Shown one piece after another: positions 50,078-60,526 of a stretch of 64,000 nt of DNA. The position numbers and the translations under genes were made by a program. Positions within the stretch are counted from its first letter, which is position 1. Every line of letters starts with the position of its first letter. The notes under the pieces are model-generated. The model was not told the origin of the DNA. It saw only the letters and a list, made by a program, of their open reading frames with translations, and did no database searches. The stretch spans positions 1,945,501 to 2,009,500 of the forward strand of contig NZ_JBBYXJ010000001.1 of the NCBI RefSeq assembly GCF_039655775.1, given 5' to 3'. The DNA comes from Iodidimonas sp. SYSU 1G8 (lineage in GTDB: Bacteria > Pseudomonadota > Alphaproteobacteria > SMXS01).

Positions 50078-50787
50078 ACCCGGATCAGCCCCCTGCTCGC
50101 GGCGCGCAGCGTGGCCTGATGCTTGGAGACCGCGTTCAGCTTGGCGCAGGCATTGCGGATATGGAACTGCACCGTCCGCTCCGACACCTCCAGCAACCGG
50201 GAGACTTCCCAGGCGGTCTTGCCCTGCGCCGTCCAGTGCAGGCACTCCAGTTCCCGCCGGGTCAGCTCGGCCTCGCTCCCTTCGGCCGGATGCAGGACGC
50301 TGTGATACGCCGAGGACATGTAGGCGCCGATCAGCATGAACTCGTTTTTCCACAGATCCTTGCCGCGCGAGAACTCCCGCTCGCTCTGGCGCGACAGGCC
50401 GACGAAGATGTCGCATCCCCCCAACGGTCCGCGGACCGGCGCCGAGATGCCCCGCTCATAACCATGCTCCAGCGTCGATTCGAACAGCTGGACCTGATCC
50501 CTGCTGCAATGGGTGAGATAGTCCCTGGCGTCCCACGTGACAGGCAGCCAGCTTGATCGGACCTGCCGCGAGATGGGATCGACCAGATGATAGTCGTTCT
50601 CCTGGTAGCGCATGTACAGGTCCTGACCGCAACTGCACATCACGTGGGTGTGTGACTCGCGGTTAACGGAAAAGATGAAGCCTTCGAAACCATGGCTCGC
50701 CAGGTAGCCGGCGACGAGACGGCGCAACGCATCGTCATCGGCGACTTCGGTCAGATAGGCAAGCAGCGCGTCCAGCGATCGGTTCAT
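50074..50787 (-). CDS. LuxR-family regulator with autoinducer-binding domain (LuxR solo)
   Basis: 237 residues. The N-terminal domain (about 15-160) aligns with TraR/LuxR without offset: Tyr61, Asp70, Pro71 (HLVDPI), Trp85 (PVTWDA) and Gly113 (ERGISAP) are all present, but position 57, normally Trp, is Leu. The C-terminal GerE-type HTH (about 172-235) keeps Glu179 and Gly189 (RRELECLHWTAQGKTAWEVS, SERTVQFHIRNACAKLNAVS). No luxI gene is in the window, so it is a solo. Loss of Trp57, which bonds the acyl-homoserine lactone ring, suggests another or broader ligand. It likely acts at the palindrome 49274-49293. Confidence 0.92.
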   Translation of the reverse strand: MNRSLDALLAYLTEVADDDALRRLVAGYLASHGFEGFIFSVNRESHTHVMCSCGQDLYMRYQENDYHLVDPISRQVRSSWLPVTWDARDYLTHCSRDQVQLFESTLEHGYERGISAPVRGPLGGCDIFVGLSRQSEREFSRGKDLWKNEFMLIGAYMSSAYHSVLHPAEGSEAELTRRELECLHWTAQGKTAWEVSRLLEVSERTVQFHIRNACAKLNAVSKHQATLRAASRGLIRV

Positions 50788-50872
50788 CGGTCTCCACCCC
50801 GGAAAACTGTAACATGATTAAAATTCCAGCGCCAAGACCGGCGAACCGGGCGCGGTGATCGGCGTTCGTGCA

Positions 50873-50890
50873 GACACGTCCTATCGTGTC
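50873..50890. promoter_or_regulatory. inverted repeat GACACG-N6-CGTGTC upstream of ydbH
   Basis: Perfect 6-bp arms, 26 bp before the ydbH ATG, in the 129-bp gap to the divergent LuxR gene. It could be an operator or a small hairpin in the leader. Support is positional only. Confidence 0.3.
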
Positions 50891-50916
50891 GATACCAAGC
50901 CGGATATTGTTGCCCC

Positions 50917-53889
50917 ATGACGTTTCGCACCTCCTGGCATGCCAGACCCCGCGCCGCCCGCATCGCCATCGTCACGGCGGCCGGGTTGCTGCTCGTGCTG
51001 TTTCTGTTGTGGTTGACGCGCGCGGGCATCGCCGAATGGGCCATCGAGGGCGCCATCGACGATTTTGGCCTGGGCCCCGCCGAGGTCGAGATCACCCGGC
51101 TCGGCGCCGACGGCGCCGAGATGCGCCTCGCCGCCTCGGGCATGGGCACCATCGACCGGATCGAGCTGCGCTATGGGATCGGGCGGTTGCTCGGCGGGCA
51201 GGTCGACAGCGCGCGCATCGAAGGCGCGCGTCTGGCCTTCGCCTGGCGCGATGGCGCTCTGGTGCCGCCGTTCCGCTCCAGTGGCGGCCCCATCGTCCTG
51301 CCCGTCGCCACGGTCGAGATCGTGGATTCCCGCCTGACGCTGGACCTGGAAGGTCAAGAGGTCGTCGTCGACGTCGGGGGTACGCTGACCAGCGGCGACT
51401 CCATCGCGGCCGATCTGGCGCTGGCCCTGCGCGCGCCGCAGGGCGCGTTGACAGGCCGGCTCGCCGGCGTTCTGGCGCCATCCGGCGCGTTGTCGGGCGA
51501 TTTCTCGGTGAAAGACGGCCATTTCGCCATGGGGGCGGTGAAAGCCGATGCCCTGTCGGGTCGGCTTCGGGTGTCCGGTAGCGCCGAGAGGATGGATCTG
51601 ATCGAGGGCAGGTTCGCCTTCGAGCAGATTCAAAGCCGCGACACGCCGCTGGGGCCGGGAACGCTGACCGCCGCCCTGCGGCAGCCGGAGAACGTCCTGA
51701 ACGTGGCGCTCGAGTCCAAGCCCATCACGGTCGCCTTTCGCGCGGACGGCCGGCGGCCCGACGCCGGCGTGCCGTTCACGGTCGCCGCGACGGCGGACAC
51801 GGCATTTCTGGCCAGCTTGGCCGGCGCGGCGCAGGGCGCTGGCGGAACGCTGCGGCTGGACGCGTCCGGCACGTCCCCGGCGGCGGCGGACCTCGCCGGG
51901 GTCGGCGCGCTGGGCCTCGGCGACTGGCTGCGTCAGGGTACGGCCAAGGGAACGTTGACCGGCAGCGTGTCGGACCTGAACATTCCGGAGACACTCAGTC
52001 TGAACAAGGCGGCGCTCTCGCTCGAGGTCGCCCTGGCCTCCGGCACGCTGACCATGACCACCGCCGACGGTCTGTCCGTGAGCGGCTTGGAATGGGCCGA
52101 TACCGCCGGAGACAGCCTTCTCGCCGGAGGCCTGAACCTCTCGATCCTCAAGGATGGCGACGCCCCCTTCCTCGCGATCACGCCGGGAACGGGCGACGAT
52201 GCACTGGCCGTCGCCGGCCATGTGACCCTCGACACGCCGGCCCTGTCGCTGCGCGGCAGGATGCGCGGCGACGCCACGCTCGATCCCGCCCAATGGCAGG
52301 CCGCGTCGCGCGAAACGACGGCGGCCGGAACCTTTGCCCTGCGCGGCGACGGCGCGCTGAAGCTCAGCGAAAACCGGTCGCTGCCAGCCACGAATGTGAC
52401 CCTCGCCGGGCGCTATTCGGTCGGCCCCGAGACGATCAGCCTGGCGCTGGACGAGGGGACTTTCAGCGCCAGCAAGATTCGCTGGGGCGACGGCCTGTCC
52501 ATGCCCGGACCGGCGCGGGCGGAACTGGAAAGCGGCGCGGTCTTTCACCAGGATCGCGCGACCGGCACGGTGACGGGGACCGCCGTGCTGCGCCCGTTCT
52601 CGTGGAAGGGCACGATTGCCCGGGAAGACGCCGAGCCAGCGAGCGTCACGATCGCCGCGCGCCGCATGACCGTCGCGGCGGACGCGGACGGTCAGCGCCT
52701 CGTGCTGGACAATGGCCGCGTCGACTTGCCCGGCAACGAGATCGCGGCCACCGGTATCGCCGCCACCATCGCTCTTGGCGCGGAAACGATCACCGCCAAG
52801 GCCTCCATCGCCGAGCTCCGCAGCACCGCCGAGCCCGCGCTTTTTCCCGCGCTCCGGACGACCGTGGACGCTCGGGTGGCCGGCGACCGCGCCACCTTCA
52901 GCGCCACGGTCGCCGACAAGTCCCGGAAGCTCAACGCAACCGCCAAGGGCCGTCACGATCTGGCCAGCGGCAAGGGTGAGGCGAACGTGACGCTGCGGCC
53001 CATCGATCTGTCGGGTGAAGGCACCATCGAGACACTGTCTCCGTCCTTCGCCGAGGGCGTGAATTCCGCGACCGGCACGATTTCGGGCGAAGGCACCATT
53101 CATTGGGGCGAGAACGCCGCGCCCGGCACGCTGACCGTCACCATGGACGGCGTGGGCGTCGACGCCCGGTCGATCAAGGCCTCGTCCTTCAACGGCACGG
53201 TCCGGCTGGACAGCCTGATGCCGCTGACCACGCCCACCGGGCAGCGCATCACCGGCACGCTCCAATTGCCCACGGTCGATCTGGTGCCGATCGACGTCTC
53301 GTTCCGCCTGGAGCCGGGCAAGCTGATCCTGGAAAACGCCAGCGCCAAAGTCTTCGACGGCACCTTCAGCACGGAGAACGCTGTTCTGGATTCAGCCACC
53401 GGCGACGGCTCGCTGGAGCTTAAGATCAGCGACATGAACCTGGAGACGGCCTTTGCCGTGCTCGACCTCGAGCAGCTCAAGGGCACGGGTCGGATCGGCG
53501 GCACGTTGCCGCTGCGTATCGAAAACGGCGACGTGTCCATCGAGAAGGGCCACCTTGAATCCTCCGTTCCCGGCACCGTGCAGGTAGGCGTGACGGCGCT
53601 CGCCGACCAGTTGCAGGCCTATGGCGAGAACGTGGACATGGCGTTCCGCGCCCTGACCGACTTCCGCTACACCCGCATGACCATTGACGCCTCGAAGCCC
53701 TATGAAGGCGCCGGCACCGCGCTCTTCCGGCTGGAAGGAAACAACCCCGCGGTGATGGAGGGCCAGCCCTTCATCTTCAACATCAGCCTGGAGACCGACT
53801 TCGATTATCTCACCAGGCTGTTGCTTGAGTTGTCGGGCGCCGCAAACACCGCGCTCGGCTGGGGCGCGCGCGAACTGGTCGGCGATTGA
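50917..53889 (+). CDS. ydbH: AsmA-like intermembrane lipid-transport protein YdbH
   Basis: 990 residues with one N-terminal membrane anchor (about 16-34, IAIVTAAGLLLVLFLLWLTR). The rest is a long repetitive beta-rich chain with segments like SGLEWADTAGDSLLAGGLNL, LPGNEIAATGIAATIALGAE and VGVTALADQLQAYGENVDM. This fits YdbH, which with TamB and YhdP bridges the inner and outer membranes for phospholipid movement in E. coli. The following lipoprotein and YdbL-like genes confirm the assignment by context. Sequence identity among YdbH proteins is low, so the C-terminal domain and synteny carry the call. Confidence 0.85.
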   Translation: MTFRTSWHARPRAARIAIVTAAGLLLVLFLLWLTRAGIAEWAIEGAIDDFGLGPAEVEITRLGADGAEMRLAASGMGTIDRIELRYGIGRLLGGQVDSARIEGARLAFAWRDGALVPPFRSSGGPIVLPVATVEIVDSRLTLDLEGQEVVVDVGGTLTSGDSIAADLALALRAPQGALTGRLAGVLAPSGALSGDFSVKDGHFAMGAVKADALSGRLRVSGSAERMDLIEGRFAFEQIQSRDTPLGPGTLTAALRQPENVLNVALESKPITVAFRADGRRPDAGVPFTVAATADTAFLASLAGAAQGAGGTLRLDASGTSPAAADLAGVGALGLGDWLRQGTAKGTLTGSVSDLNIPETLSLNKAALSLEVALASGTLTMTTADGLSVSGLEWADTAGDSLLAGGLNLSILKDGDAPFLAITPGTGDDALAVAGHVTLDTPALSLRGRMRGDATLDPAQWQAASRETTAAGTFALRGDGALKLSENRSLPATNVTLAGRYSVGPETISLALDEGTFSASKIRWGDGLSMPGPARAELESGAVFHQDRATGTVTGTAVLRPFSWKGTIAREDAEPASVTIAARRMTVAADADGQRLVLDNGRVDLPGNEIAATGIAATIALGAETITAKASIAELRSTAEPALFPALRTTVDARVAGDRATFSATVADKSRKLNATAKGRHDLASGKGEANVTLRPIDLSGEGTIETLSPSFAEGVNSATGTISGEGTIHWGENAAPGTLTVTMDGVGVDARSIKASSFNGTVRLDSLMPLTTPTGQRITGTLQLPTVDLVPIDVSFRLEPGKLILENASAKVFDGTFSTENAVLDSATGDGSLELKISDMNLETAFAVLDLEQLKGTGRIGGTLPLRIENGDVSIEKGHLESSVPGTVQVGVTALADQLQAYGENVDMAFRALTDFRYTRMTIDASKPYEGAGTALFRLEGNNPAVMEGQPFIFNISLETDFDYLTRLLLELSGAANTALGWGARELVGD

Positions 53890-53944
53890 ACGGCCAATGT
53901 TGGCGAAGCGTATCGAGTTACCCTATGTTCTGGGAGAAGACCTT

Positions 53945-54169
53945 ATGCAGATGAGAATGAAGCCCATGAATGGATTGGCGAAACGAGGCGGAATCATCGT
54001 GGCGACGGCGGCGACGGCCCTGTCGCTGCTGGCGTGCTCGCCCACGGTGAAGGTCCAGGCCCCCAAGGAGCCGATCACCATCAATCTGAATATCAAGCTC
54101 GACGCGGATGTCCGCGTGAAGCTGGAGCAGGAAGCGAAGCAGGATGTCGCCAGCAAACCCATCTTCTAG
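53945..54169 (+). CDS. ynbE: YnbE-family lipoprotein
   Basis: 74 residues from ATG 53945 with GGGAGAAGACC upstream. The lipobox LLAC puts the lipidated Cys at residue 31 and the mature protein begins CSPTVKVQAPKEPITINLNI, the hallmark of YnbE. In E. coli the outer-membrane lipoprotein YnbE docks on the C-terminus of YdbH to complete the bridge. It lies 55 bp after ydbH. Confidence 0.88.
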   Translation: MQMRMKPMNGLAKRGGIIVATAATALSLLACSPTVKVQAPKEPITINLNIKLDADVRVKLEQEAKQDVASKPIF

Positions 54170-54212
54170 TTCGCCCGTTACTGCTACGCCTGTTGTTCGG
54201 AAGGGAATTGCC

Positions 54213-54560
54213 ATGCTGAAGATCATCGCCTTGTGTCTCGTCGCCGCGGGCGGCATCGCCGTCTATCAGGCCGCGCCCGCCTACGCCCAGTCCCGTCCTC
54301 TCGATGCGCCGCGCGCCGCCGGCGTCATCGGCGAGCGCTATGACGGCTTCGCCGTGGTCCGCGACGCCAAGGGCGGCGCCGACATGCGCGCGCTGGTGGA
54401 AAGCACCAACGAGCAGCGCCGCGCGCTGTATGCCGAGAAGGCCAAGGAACAGGGCGCTCCCGTGGAAGAAGTCGGCAAGGTCTATGCCAAGGAAATCCTG
54501 GCCAAGGCGCCGGCAGGCACCTGGTTCCAGGGACCGGACGGCGGCTGGAGCCAGAAGTAG
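54213..54560 (+). CDS. ydbL: YdbL-family periplasmic protein (DUF1318)
   Basis: 115 residues from ATG 54213 with GGAAGGGAATTGCC upstream. Signal peptide MLKIIALCLVAAGGIAVYQA through AYAQ, then the family pattern LDAPRAAGVIGERYDGFAVV, LVESTNEQRRALYAEKAKEQ and GTWFQGPDGGW. E. coli YdbL acts as a chaperone-like partner that prevents YnbE from forming large multimers. Last gene of the operon; a strong terminator follows. Confidence 0.88.
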   Translation: MLKIIALCLVAAGGIAVYQAAPAYAQSRPLDAPRAAGVIGERYDGFAVVRDAKGGADMRALVESTNEQRRALYAEKAKEQGAPVEEVGKVYAKEILAKAPAGTWFQGPDGGWSQK

Positions 54561-54576
54561 GCCTCGCCCGACCCGT

Positions 54577-54607
54577 CGCGTGGCCCCGGAAGGACGCGGG
54601 CCACGCG
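54577..54607 (+). terminator. rho-independent terminator after ydbL
   Basis: CGCGTGGCCC (54577-54586) and GGGCCACGCG (54598-54607) form a perfect 10-bp stem, followed by CGGCTTTTCGCTT. It closes the ydbH-ynbE-ydbL operon. Confidence 0.8.
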
Positions 54608-54727
54608 CGGCTTTTCGCTTATGCACAATAAACTACGCTGTCGTGACAAGATTCCCGTATCTGCGGGACGGCTTCGGTCAGTACACTTGCTGGCAACAAT
54701 CGTGCGGCAACCGGAGCGTTCTTATCC

Positions 54728-57700
54728 ATGGGCATCAAGGCAGCGATCCACCACGTCACCCGGTACAGTTACGATCGCCCCGTTACCTTGGGCCCGCAGA
54801 TCATCCGTCTGCGCCCCGCCCCCCATTCCCGCACCCCGATCCTCAGCTATTCGCTGAAGGTCAGCCCCGACAATCACTTCATCAACTGGCAGCAGGACGC
54901 GCACAGCAACTGGCAGGCGCGGTACGTCTTTCCCGAAAAGGTGACCGAGTTCGCCATCGAGGTCGATCTTCTGGCCGACCTGTCGGTGGTCAACCCGTTC
55001 GACTTCTTCGTCGAGGAATATGCCGAGGAACTGCCCTTTACCCTGCCCGACGATCTGAAGGTCGATCTCGCGGCGTTCCTTGAGCCGGAGCCCGCCGGAC
55101 CCGAGCTCGCGCGCTTTCTCAAGACCCTGCCCCGCCACAAGGTGCGCACCGTCGAATTCCTCGTCGAGCTCAACGCGCGGCTCCAGCGGGAAATTCGCTA
55201 CCTGATCCGCCTCGAACCGGGCGTGCAGACGCCCGAGGAAACCCTGACCCTCAAGTCCGGTTCGTGCCGCGACACCAGCTGGCTGCTGGTGCAGGTCCTG
55301 CGTCATATGGGGCTGGCCGCGCGCTTCGTCTCCGGCTACCTGATCCAGCTCAAGCACGACCTTAAGGCGCTGGACGGCCCGTCGGGCACCGATGTGGATT
55401 TCACCGACCTGCATGCCTGGTGCGAGGTCTATCTGCCGGGCGCGGGCTGGATCGGCTTCGACCCCACCTCCGGCCTGCTCGCGGGCGAAGGCCACATTCC
55501 TTTGGCCGCGACGCCGCACTACCGGTCCGCCGCGCCGATCTCCGGCGGCGTCGACGAGGCCAAGGTCGAGTTCTTCTTCGAGATGACGGTGCGCCGCGTC
55601 GACGAGCGCCCGCGCATCACGGCGCCCTTCTCCGACGAGGAATGGGAAAAGCTGAACAAGGTCGGCGAACTGGTCGACCGGGACCTCGAGGCCCAGGACG
55701 TCCGCCTGACCATGGGCGGCGAGCCCACCTTCATTTCCATCGACGATTACCAGTCGCCCGAATGGAACACCGCGGCCGTCGGGCCGACCAAGCGCGACCG
55801 CGCCGACGTGCTCATCCGCAAGCTGCGCGAGAAGTTCGCGCCGGGCGGCATCCTGCATTACGGCCAGGGCAAGTGGTATCCGGGAGAATCGCTGCCGCGC
55901 TGGACCTTCTCGCTGTTCTGGCGTCGCGACGGCAAGCCGGTCTGGCGCAATCCCGACCTGATCGCCCGCGAAGGCAGGCGCGGCCACGTCACCACCGAGG
56001 ACGCCCACCGCCTGTCCTCCGACTTCGCCGTCCGTCTCGGCCTGACGCCCGAATACGTGCTGCCGGCCTACGAGGATCCAGGGCACTGGCTGCTGAAGGA
56101 AGGCGAGCTGCCGCCCAATGTGGACCCGTCCAATTCCCGGCTGGAGAACCCCGAGGAGCGGGCCCGGATCGCCCGGGTGTTCGAGAACGGCCTGACCAGG
56201 CCGAGCGGCTACGTGCTGCCCATCCAGCGCTGGAACGCCAAGGCCGGCGAAGGCTGGATCAGCGAACGCTGGCACTTCCGGCGCGGCAAGCTGTTCCTCG
56301 CGCCGGGCGATTCTCCCGTGGGCTTTCGTCTGCCGCTCGCCTCGCTGCCCTATATTTCGCCGGGCGCGTATCCCTACATCTATCCGGCCGATCCGTCGGA
56401 GGAACGGCCGCCCCTGCCCGATCCCGACGACATGCTGCAGGCCTACCAGCGCGCCGCCGTGAGCGACCGGGTGCGCGAGCGCATGGTCGAGCAGCAGATG
56501 ACCGGCGCGGCGGTGCGGACCGCCATGTCCTTCGAGGTGCGCGACGGCGTGCTGTGCGTGTTCATGCCGCCGGTCGAACGGCTCGAGGACTATCTCGAGC
56601 TGCTGACCGCGGTCGAGGCGTCCGCCGAGGAGCAGAACCTAACCGTCCATATCGAGGGGTACCTGCCGCCGCACGACCCGCGCCTCAACGTCATCAAGGT
56701 CGCGCCTGATCCGGGCGTGATCGAGGTGAACATCCATCCCGCCGCCTCGTGGCGGGACTGCGTCGAGACGACCAACATCGTGTACGAGGAAGCCCGCCAG
56801 AGCCGCCTCGGCACCGACAAGTTCATGATCGACGGCCGCCACACCGGCACCGGCGGCGGCAACCACGTGGTGATCGGCGGCGCGACGCCGAACGACAGCC
56901 CGTTCCTGCGCCGCCCGGACCTACTCAAGAGCCTGATCCTCTACTGGCAGCGCCATCCGTCCCTGTCCTACCTGTTCTCGGGCCTGTTCATCGGACCGAC
57001 CAGCCAGGCGCCGCGCATCGACGAAGCGCGCCATGACGGGCTGTACGAGATGGAAATCGCCCTGGCCACCACGCCGGGACCCAATGACGGCCACGGCATC
57101 CCGCCATGGCTGGTCGACCGGCTGTACCGGAACCTGCTGATCGATGTCAGCGGTAACACCCACCGCTCGGAAATCTGCATCGACAAGCTCTATTCGCCCG
57201 ACTCGCCCACCGGACGGCTCGGCCTGATCGAGTTCCGCTCGTTCGAGATGCCGCCGGATGCGCGCATGAGCCTGGCGCAGCAACTGTTGCTGCGCGCGCT
57301 GGTGTCCTGGTTCTGGCACCAGCCGCAGACCGGTGGTCTGGTCCGCTGGGGCACCCAGCTGCACGACAAGTACCTGCTGCCCCATTTCCTCTGGGCCGAT
57401 TTCCAGGACGTGCTGGGCGACCTCAACCAGGCCGGATATCCGCTGGAGAGCACCTGGTACGAAGCTCAGCGCGAGTTCCGCTTTCCCTATTTCGGCGCGG
57501 TCAACTATGACGGCGTGCACCTCGAACTCCGCCAGGCGCTGGAGCCTTGGCACGTGATGGGCGAGGAAGGCGCGATCGGCGGCACCGTCCGCTTCGTCGA
57601 TGCCTCGGTCGAGCGTCTGGAGATGCGCGCCGAGGGCTTCAACCCCAAGCGGCACGTGCTGGCCTGCAACGGCCGCCGCATGCCGATGACTTCGACGGGG

Positions 57701-58027
57701 CGGCACGGCGAGTACGTCGCCGGCGTTCGCTTCAAGGCATGGCAGCCGGCCTCCGGCCTGCATCCGACCATCCCGGTTCACGTGCCGCTGACCTTCGACC
57801 TCTACGATCAATGGAACGGACGCTCGCTGGGCGGCTGTGTCTATCACGCCGCCCATCCGGCCGGCCGCAACTATGAAACCTTCCCGGTGAACGCCTACGA
57901 AGCCGAGGCGCGGCGCCTTGCCCGCTTCCAGCCCCACGGCCATACGCCGGGCTGGTTTTTCCCGCAAGCCGAGAACAGGACAGAAGAATTTCCGATGACG
58001 CTGGACCTGCGGCGTCCGCCGGAATAG
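54728..58027 (+). CDS. large transglutaminase-like / DUF2126 protein
   Basis: 1099 residues. Order: bacterial transglutaminase N-terminal domain (about 1-90), transglutaminase core with Cys180 ([13 protein letters not shown]), His229 ([15 protein letters not shown]) and Asp245 (GFDPTSGL), then DUF2126 (about 310-1090) with SEWRCH-like signature blocks such as [34 protein letters not shown] and [13 protein letters not shown]. The family always occurs with the ATP-grasp/alpha-E and a second transglutaminase gene, as here. The set is predicted to make or break amide bonds in an unknown peptide or polymer. No signal peptide, so cytosolic. Confidence 0.92.
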   Translation: MGIKAAIHHVTRYSYDRPVTLGPQIIRLRPAPHSRTPILSYSLKVSPDNHFINWQQDAHSNWQARYVFPEKVTEFAIEVDLLADLSVVNPFDFFVEEYAEELPFTLPDDLKVDLAAFLEPEPAGPELARFLKTLPRHKVRTVEFLVELNARLQREIRYLIRLEPGVQTPEETLTLKSGSCRDTSWLLVQVLRHMGLAARFVSGYLIQLKHDLKALDGPSGTDVDFTDLHAWCEVYLPGAGWIGFDPTSGLLAGEGHIPLAATPHYRSAAPISGGVDEAKVEFFFEMTVRRVDERPRITAPFSDEEWEKLNKVGELVDRDLEAQDVRLTMGGEPTFISIDDYQSPEWNTAAVGPTKRDRADVLIRKLREKFAPGGILHYGQGKWYPGESLPRWTFSLFWRRDGKPVWRNPDLIAREGRRGHVTTEDAHRLSSDFAVRLGLTPEYVLPAYEDPGHWLLKEGELPPNVDPSNSRLENPEERARIARVFENGLTRPSGYVLPIQRWNAKAGEGWISERWHFRRGKLFLAPGDSPVGFRLPLASLPYISPGAYPYIYPADPSEERPPLPDPDDMLQAYQRAAVSDRVRERMVEQQMTGAAVRTAMSFEVRDGVLCVFMPPVERLEDYLELLTAVEASAEEQNLTVHIEGYLPPHDPRLNVIKVAPDPGVIEVNIHPAASWRDCVETTNIVYEEARQSRLGTDKFMIDGRHTGTGGGNHVVIGGATPNDSPFLRRPDLLKSLILYWQRHPSLSYLFSGLFIGPTSQAPRIDEARHDGLYEMEIALATTPGPNDGHGIPPWLVDRLYRNLLIDVSGNTHRSEICIDKLYSPDSPTGRLGLIEFRSFEMPPDARMSLAQQLLLRALVSWFWHQPQTGGLVRWGTQLHDKYLLPHFLWADFQDVLGDLNQAGYPLESTWYEAQREFRFPYFGAVNYDGVHLELRQALEPWHVMGEEGAIGGTVRFVDASVERLEMRAEGFNPKRHVLACNGRRMPMTSTGRHGEYVAGVRFKAWQPASGLHPTIPVHVPLTFDLYDQWNGRSLGGCVYHAAHPAGRNYETFPVNAYEAEARRLARFQPHGHTPGWFFPQAENRTEEFPMTLDLRRPPE

Positions 58028-58036
58028 TGAAGAGGC

Positions 58037-60523
58037 ATGAGCGCCGTCGAAAAATCCCTCGCCGATGAACCGGCCGTCAAGCGGAGCAATCTGCTGGACG
58101 GCTACGTCCCGCTGGCGGACACCTATGACGAGCTGATGGATGGCGAGGGCACCGTCAGGCCGCACTGGCGGGAACTGGTCGCCGCGTTCGAATCGCTGGA
58201 AAAGTCCGAGCTGGAGCGGCGCTTCGCCACCGCCGACCGCCACCTGCGCGACGCGGGCGTGTTCCACCGGGTCTATGGCGCCGACGAGGGCGAACGTATC
58301 TGGCCACTGAGCCACGTGCCGCTGGTGATCGACCCGGACGAATGGAGCGCGCTGGAAGCCGGCATCGCCCAGCGGGCCGAGCTGCTGGAAGCCCTGGTCG
58401 CCGATTTCTACGGTCCCGGCACCCTGGTGCGCGAAGGCCACCTGCCTGCCGCCGTCGTGGCCGGCAGCGACGATTTCCTGCGTCCGCTGGTGGGCATCGA
58501 ACCCAAGGGCGGCTACCATCTCCGGGTCTACGCCTGCGATCTGGGCCGCGGGCCCGACGGGCGCTGGTGGGTGCTGTCGGACCGGACCCAGGCGCCGTCC
58601 GGGATGGGCTATGTGCTGGAGAACCGCATCGCCCTGTCGCGCTCGCTGCCCGACATCTACCGCAACATGCAGGTCAGCCGCGTCGCGCCCTTCTTCCAGG
58701 CCCTGCGCGACACGCTGAACTCGCTGCACGAGCGCGAGAACGCGCGCGTCTGCCTGCTGACCCCCGGTCCGCTCAACGAGACCTATTTCGAGCACGCCTA
58801 TCTGTCGCGTTATCTCGGCTTCCTGCTGGTCGAGGGCGCCGATCTGGTGGTGCGCGACAGCAAGCTGGCCGTGCGCACGGTCGAGGGCGCACAGCCGGCG
58901 GACGTGATCTGGCGCCGCGTCGATTCCGACTTCATCGATCCGCTCGAACTCAATCCCCGCTCGCGGCTGGGCGTGCCCGGCCTGGTCGAGGCGGTGCGCG
59001 AGGGCAACGCCACCGTGGTCAACGCGCTGGGCTCGGCCGTGCTGGAATCCCGCGCGCTGATGAGCTTCCTGCCGGCCCTGTGCCAGCACGTCCTGGGCGA
59101 GGAACTGGCGCTGCCCAACGTGGCGACCTGGTGGTGCGGCCAGGAGCGCGAGCGTAACCACGTGCTCGAGACCTTCGACGATCTCGCCATCGCCCCCGCG
59201 TTCCACCCCTCCGCGCCCGGTCCCTTCGCCCATGGCCCGGTGATCGCCGCCGATCTGTCGCGCGGCGATCGCAAGACCATCATGGACGCCATGAAGCGGC
59301 GCGGCGTGGATTTCGTCGGCCAGGAAGTGGTGCGGCTCTCGACGACCCCGGTCTGGACCGGCGAGAAGCTGGAGCCCAGGCCCTGCGTGGTGCGCGCCTA
59401 CGCGGTGCGCACGCCGGATGGCTGGACCGTCATGCCCGGCGCGTTCTCGCGCGTGTCCGAACGGATGGACGCCCGCGCCGTGACCATGCAGCAGGGCGGC
59501 CGCGCCGTCGATGTCTGGATCCCCGCCGAGGAAGAGGCGCCGCAGACCACGCTGCTGACCGAACCGGACGAGGTGCAGATCACCCGGCGCACCGGCACCC
59601 TGCCCGCCCGCGCCGCCGACAACCTGTTCTGGCTGGGCCGCTACATGGAACGGGCCGAGACCTGCCTGCGCCTGATCCGCGCCGTCGCCCAGCGCATGGC
59701 CGACCGGGACGAACTGGACGATCGGCTGATCGCGCGCCTGCGCGGCGCGTTGGTCGGCCTGGGGGCGGTCAAGCTGGCCGAGCGCCAGACCCTGACCAGC
59801 GCCGACATGGTCGGCGCCCTGTTCAACGCCGAATTGCCAGGCAGCGCCATTTCGCTGGTACGGTCCGCCCGCACCGCCGCCTCGGGCATCCGCGAGCGCC
59901 TGTCGCCGCAGGCCTGGCGCGAGCTGGCCAAGCTGGCCGGCCTGTTCGAGAAGCCGCTGCCGCCGACCGCGACCGATGGCGACATCATCGACGCCGCCGA
60001 CGAAAGCCTCGACCTGCTGGCGGGCTTCGCCGGACTGAGCCAGGAGAACATGAACCGGCTCCTCGGCTGGCGTTTCCTCGAAATGGGCCGGCGCATCGAG
60101 CGGGCGAGCGCCACCTGTTCGGTGGTCGAGCGCTTCATTCGCGGCGAGATCGTGCGCGGCGGCCTCGACGTGCTGCTGGAATACGCCGACAGCCAGATTT
60201 CCTACCGGGTTCGCTACGCCACCTCGGCCGGGCGCCCCGCCGTGCTCGACATGGTGGTGCTGGACGCCAACAATCCGCGCTCCATCGCCTTCCAGATCGG
60301 CGTGATCGCCCGCACCCTCGACGCGCTGCCGATCCAGAAACCCGATGGCCTGCCGACGCCGGAGGAAAAGATCGTCGCCCTGCTGGTCGCGGAACTGGCG
60401 ACCACCGCCGCCGCCGACGTGGACGCGGCCGCCCTGGGCTGGGTACGCATGCAGGTGATGAAGCTGTCCGAGCTGCTGACGTCGCGCTTCTTCGTCCAGG
60501 GCAACGTGGCGGCGCAGGGATAG
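58037..60523 (+). CDS. circularly permuted ATP-grasp ligase fused to alpha-E domain
   Basis: 828 residues starting 9 bp after the previous gene. The N-terminal half (about 70-480) is the circularly permuted ATP-grasp (DUF404/407) unit with PLVIDPDEWSALEAGIAQRA, DFYGPGTLVREGHLPAAVVA, YACDLGRGPDGRWWVLSDRT and DLSRGDRKTIMDAMKRRG. The C-terminal half (about 515-825) is the alpha-E domain (DUF403) with LPARAADNLFWLGRYMERAE and FIRGEIVRGGLDVLL. Fusion of the two is common when not encoded separately. The predicted activity is ATP-dependent peptide or amide ligation; the substrate is unknown. Confidence 0.92.
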   Translation: MSAVEKSLADEPAVKRSNLLDGYVPLADTYDELMDGEGTVRPHWRELVAAFESLEKSELERRFATADRHLRDAGVFHRVYGADEGERIWPLSHVPLVIDPDEWSALEAGIAQRAELLEALVADFYGPGTLVREGHLPAAVVAGSDDFLRPLVGIEPKGGYHLRVYACDLGRGPDGRWWVLSDRTQAPSGMGYVLENRIALSRSLPDIYRNMQVSRVAPFFQALRDTLNSLHERENARVCLLTPGPLNETYFEHAYLSRYLGFLLVEGADLVVRDSKLAVRTVEGAQPADVIWRRVDSDFIDPLELNPRSRLGVPGLVEAVREGNATVVNALGSAVLESRALMSFLPALCQHVLGEELALPNVATWWCGQERERNHVLETFDDLAIAPAFHPSAPGPFAHGPVIAADLSRGDRKTIMDAMKRRGVDFVGQEVVRLSTTPVWTGEKLEPRPCVVRAYAVRTPDGWTVMPGAFSRVSERMDARAVTMQQGGRAVDVWIPAEEEAPQTTLLTEPDEVQITRRTGTLPARAADNLFWLGRYMERAETCLRLIRAVAQRMADRDELDDRLIARLRGALVGLGAVKLAERQTLTSADMVGALFNAELPGSAISLVRSARTAASGIRERLSPQAWRELAKLAGLFEKPLPPTATDGDIIDAADESLDLLAGFAGLSQENMNRLLGWRFLEMGRRIERASATCSVVERFIRGEIVRGGLDVLLEYADSQISYRVRYATSAGRPAVLDMVVLDANNPRSIAFQIGVIARTLDALPIQKPDGLPTPEEKIVALLVAELATTAAADVDAAALGWVRMQVMKLSELLTSRFFVQGNVAAQG

Positions 60524-60526
60524 ATC

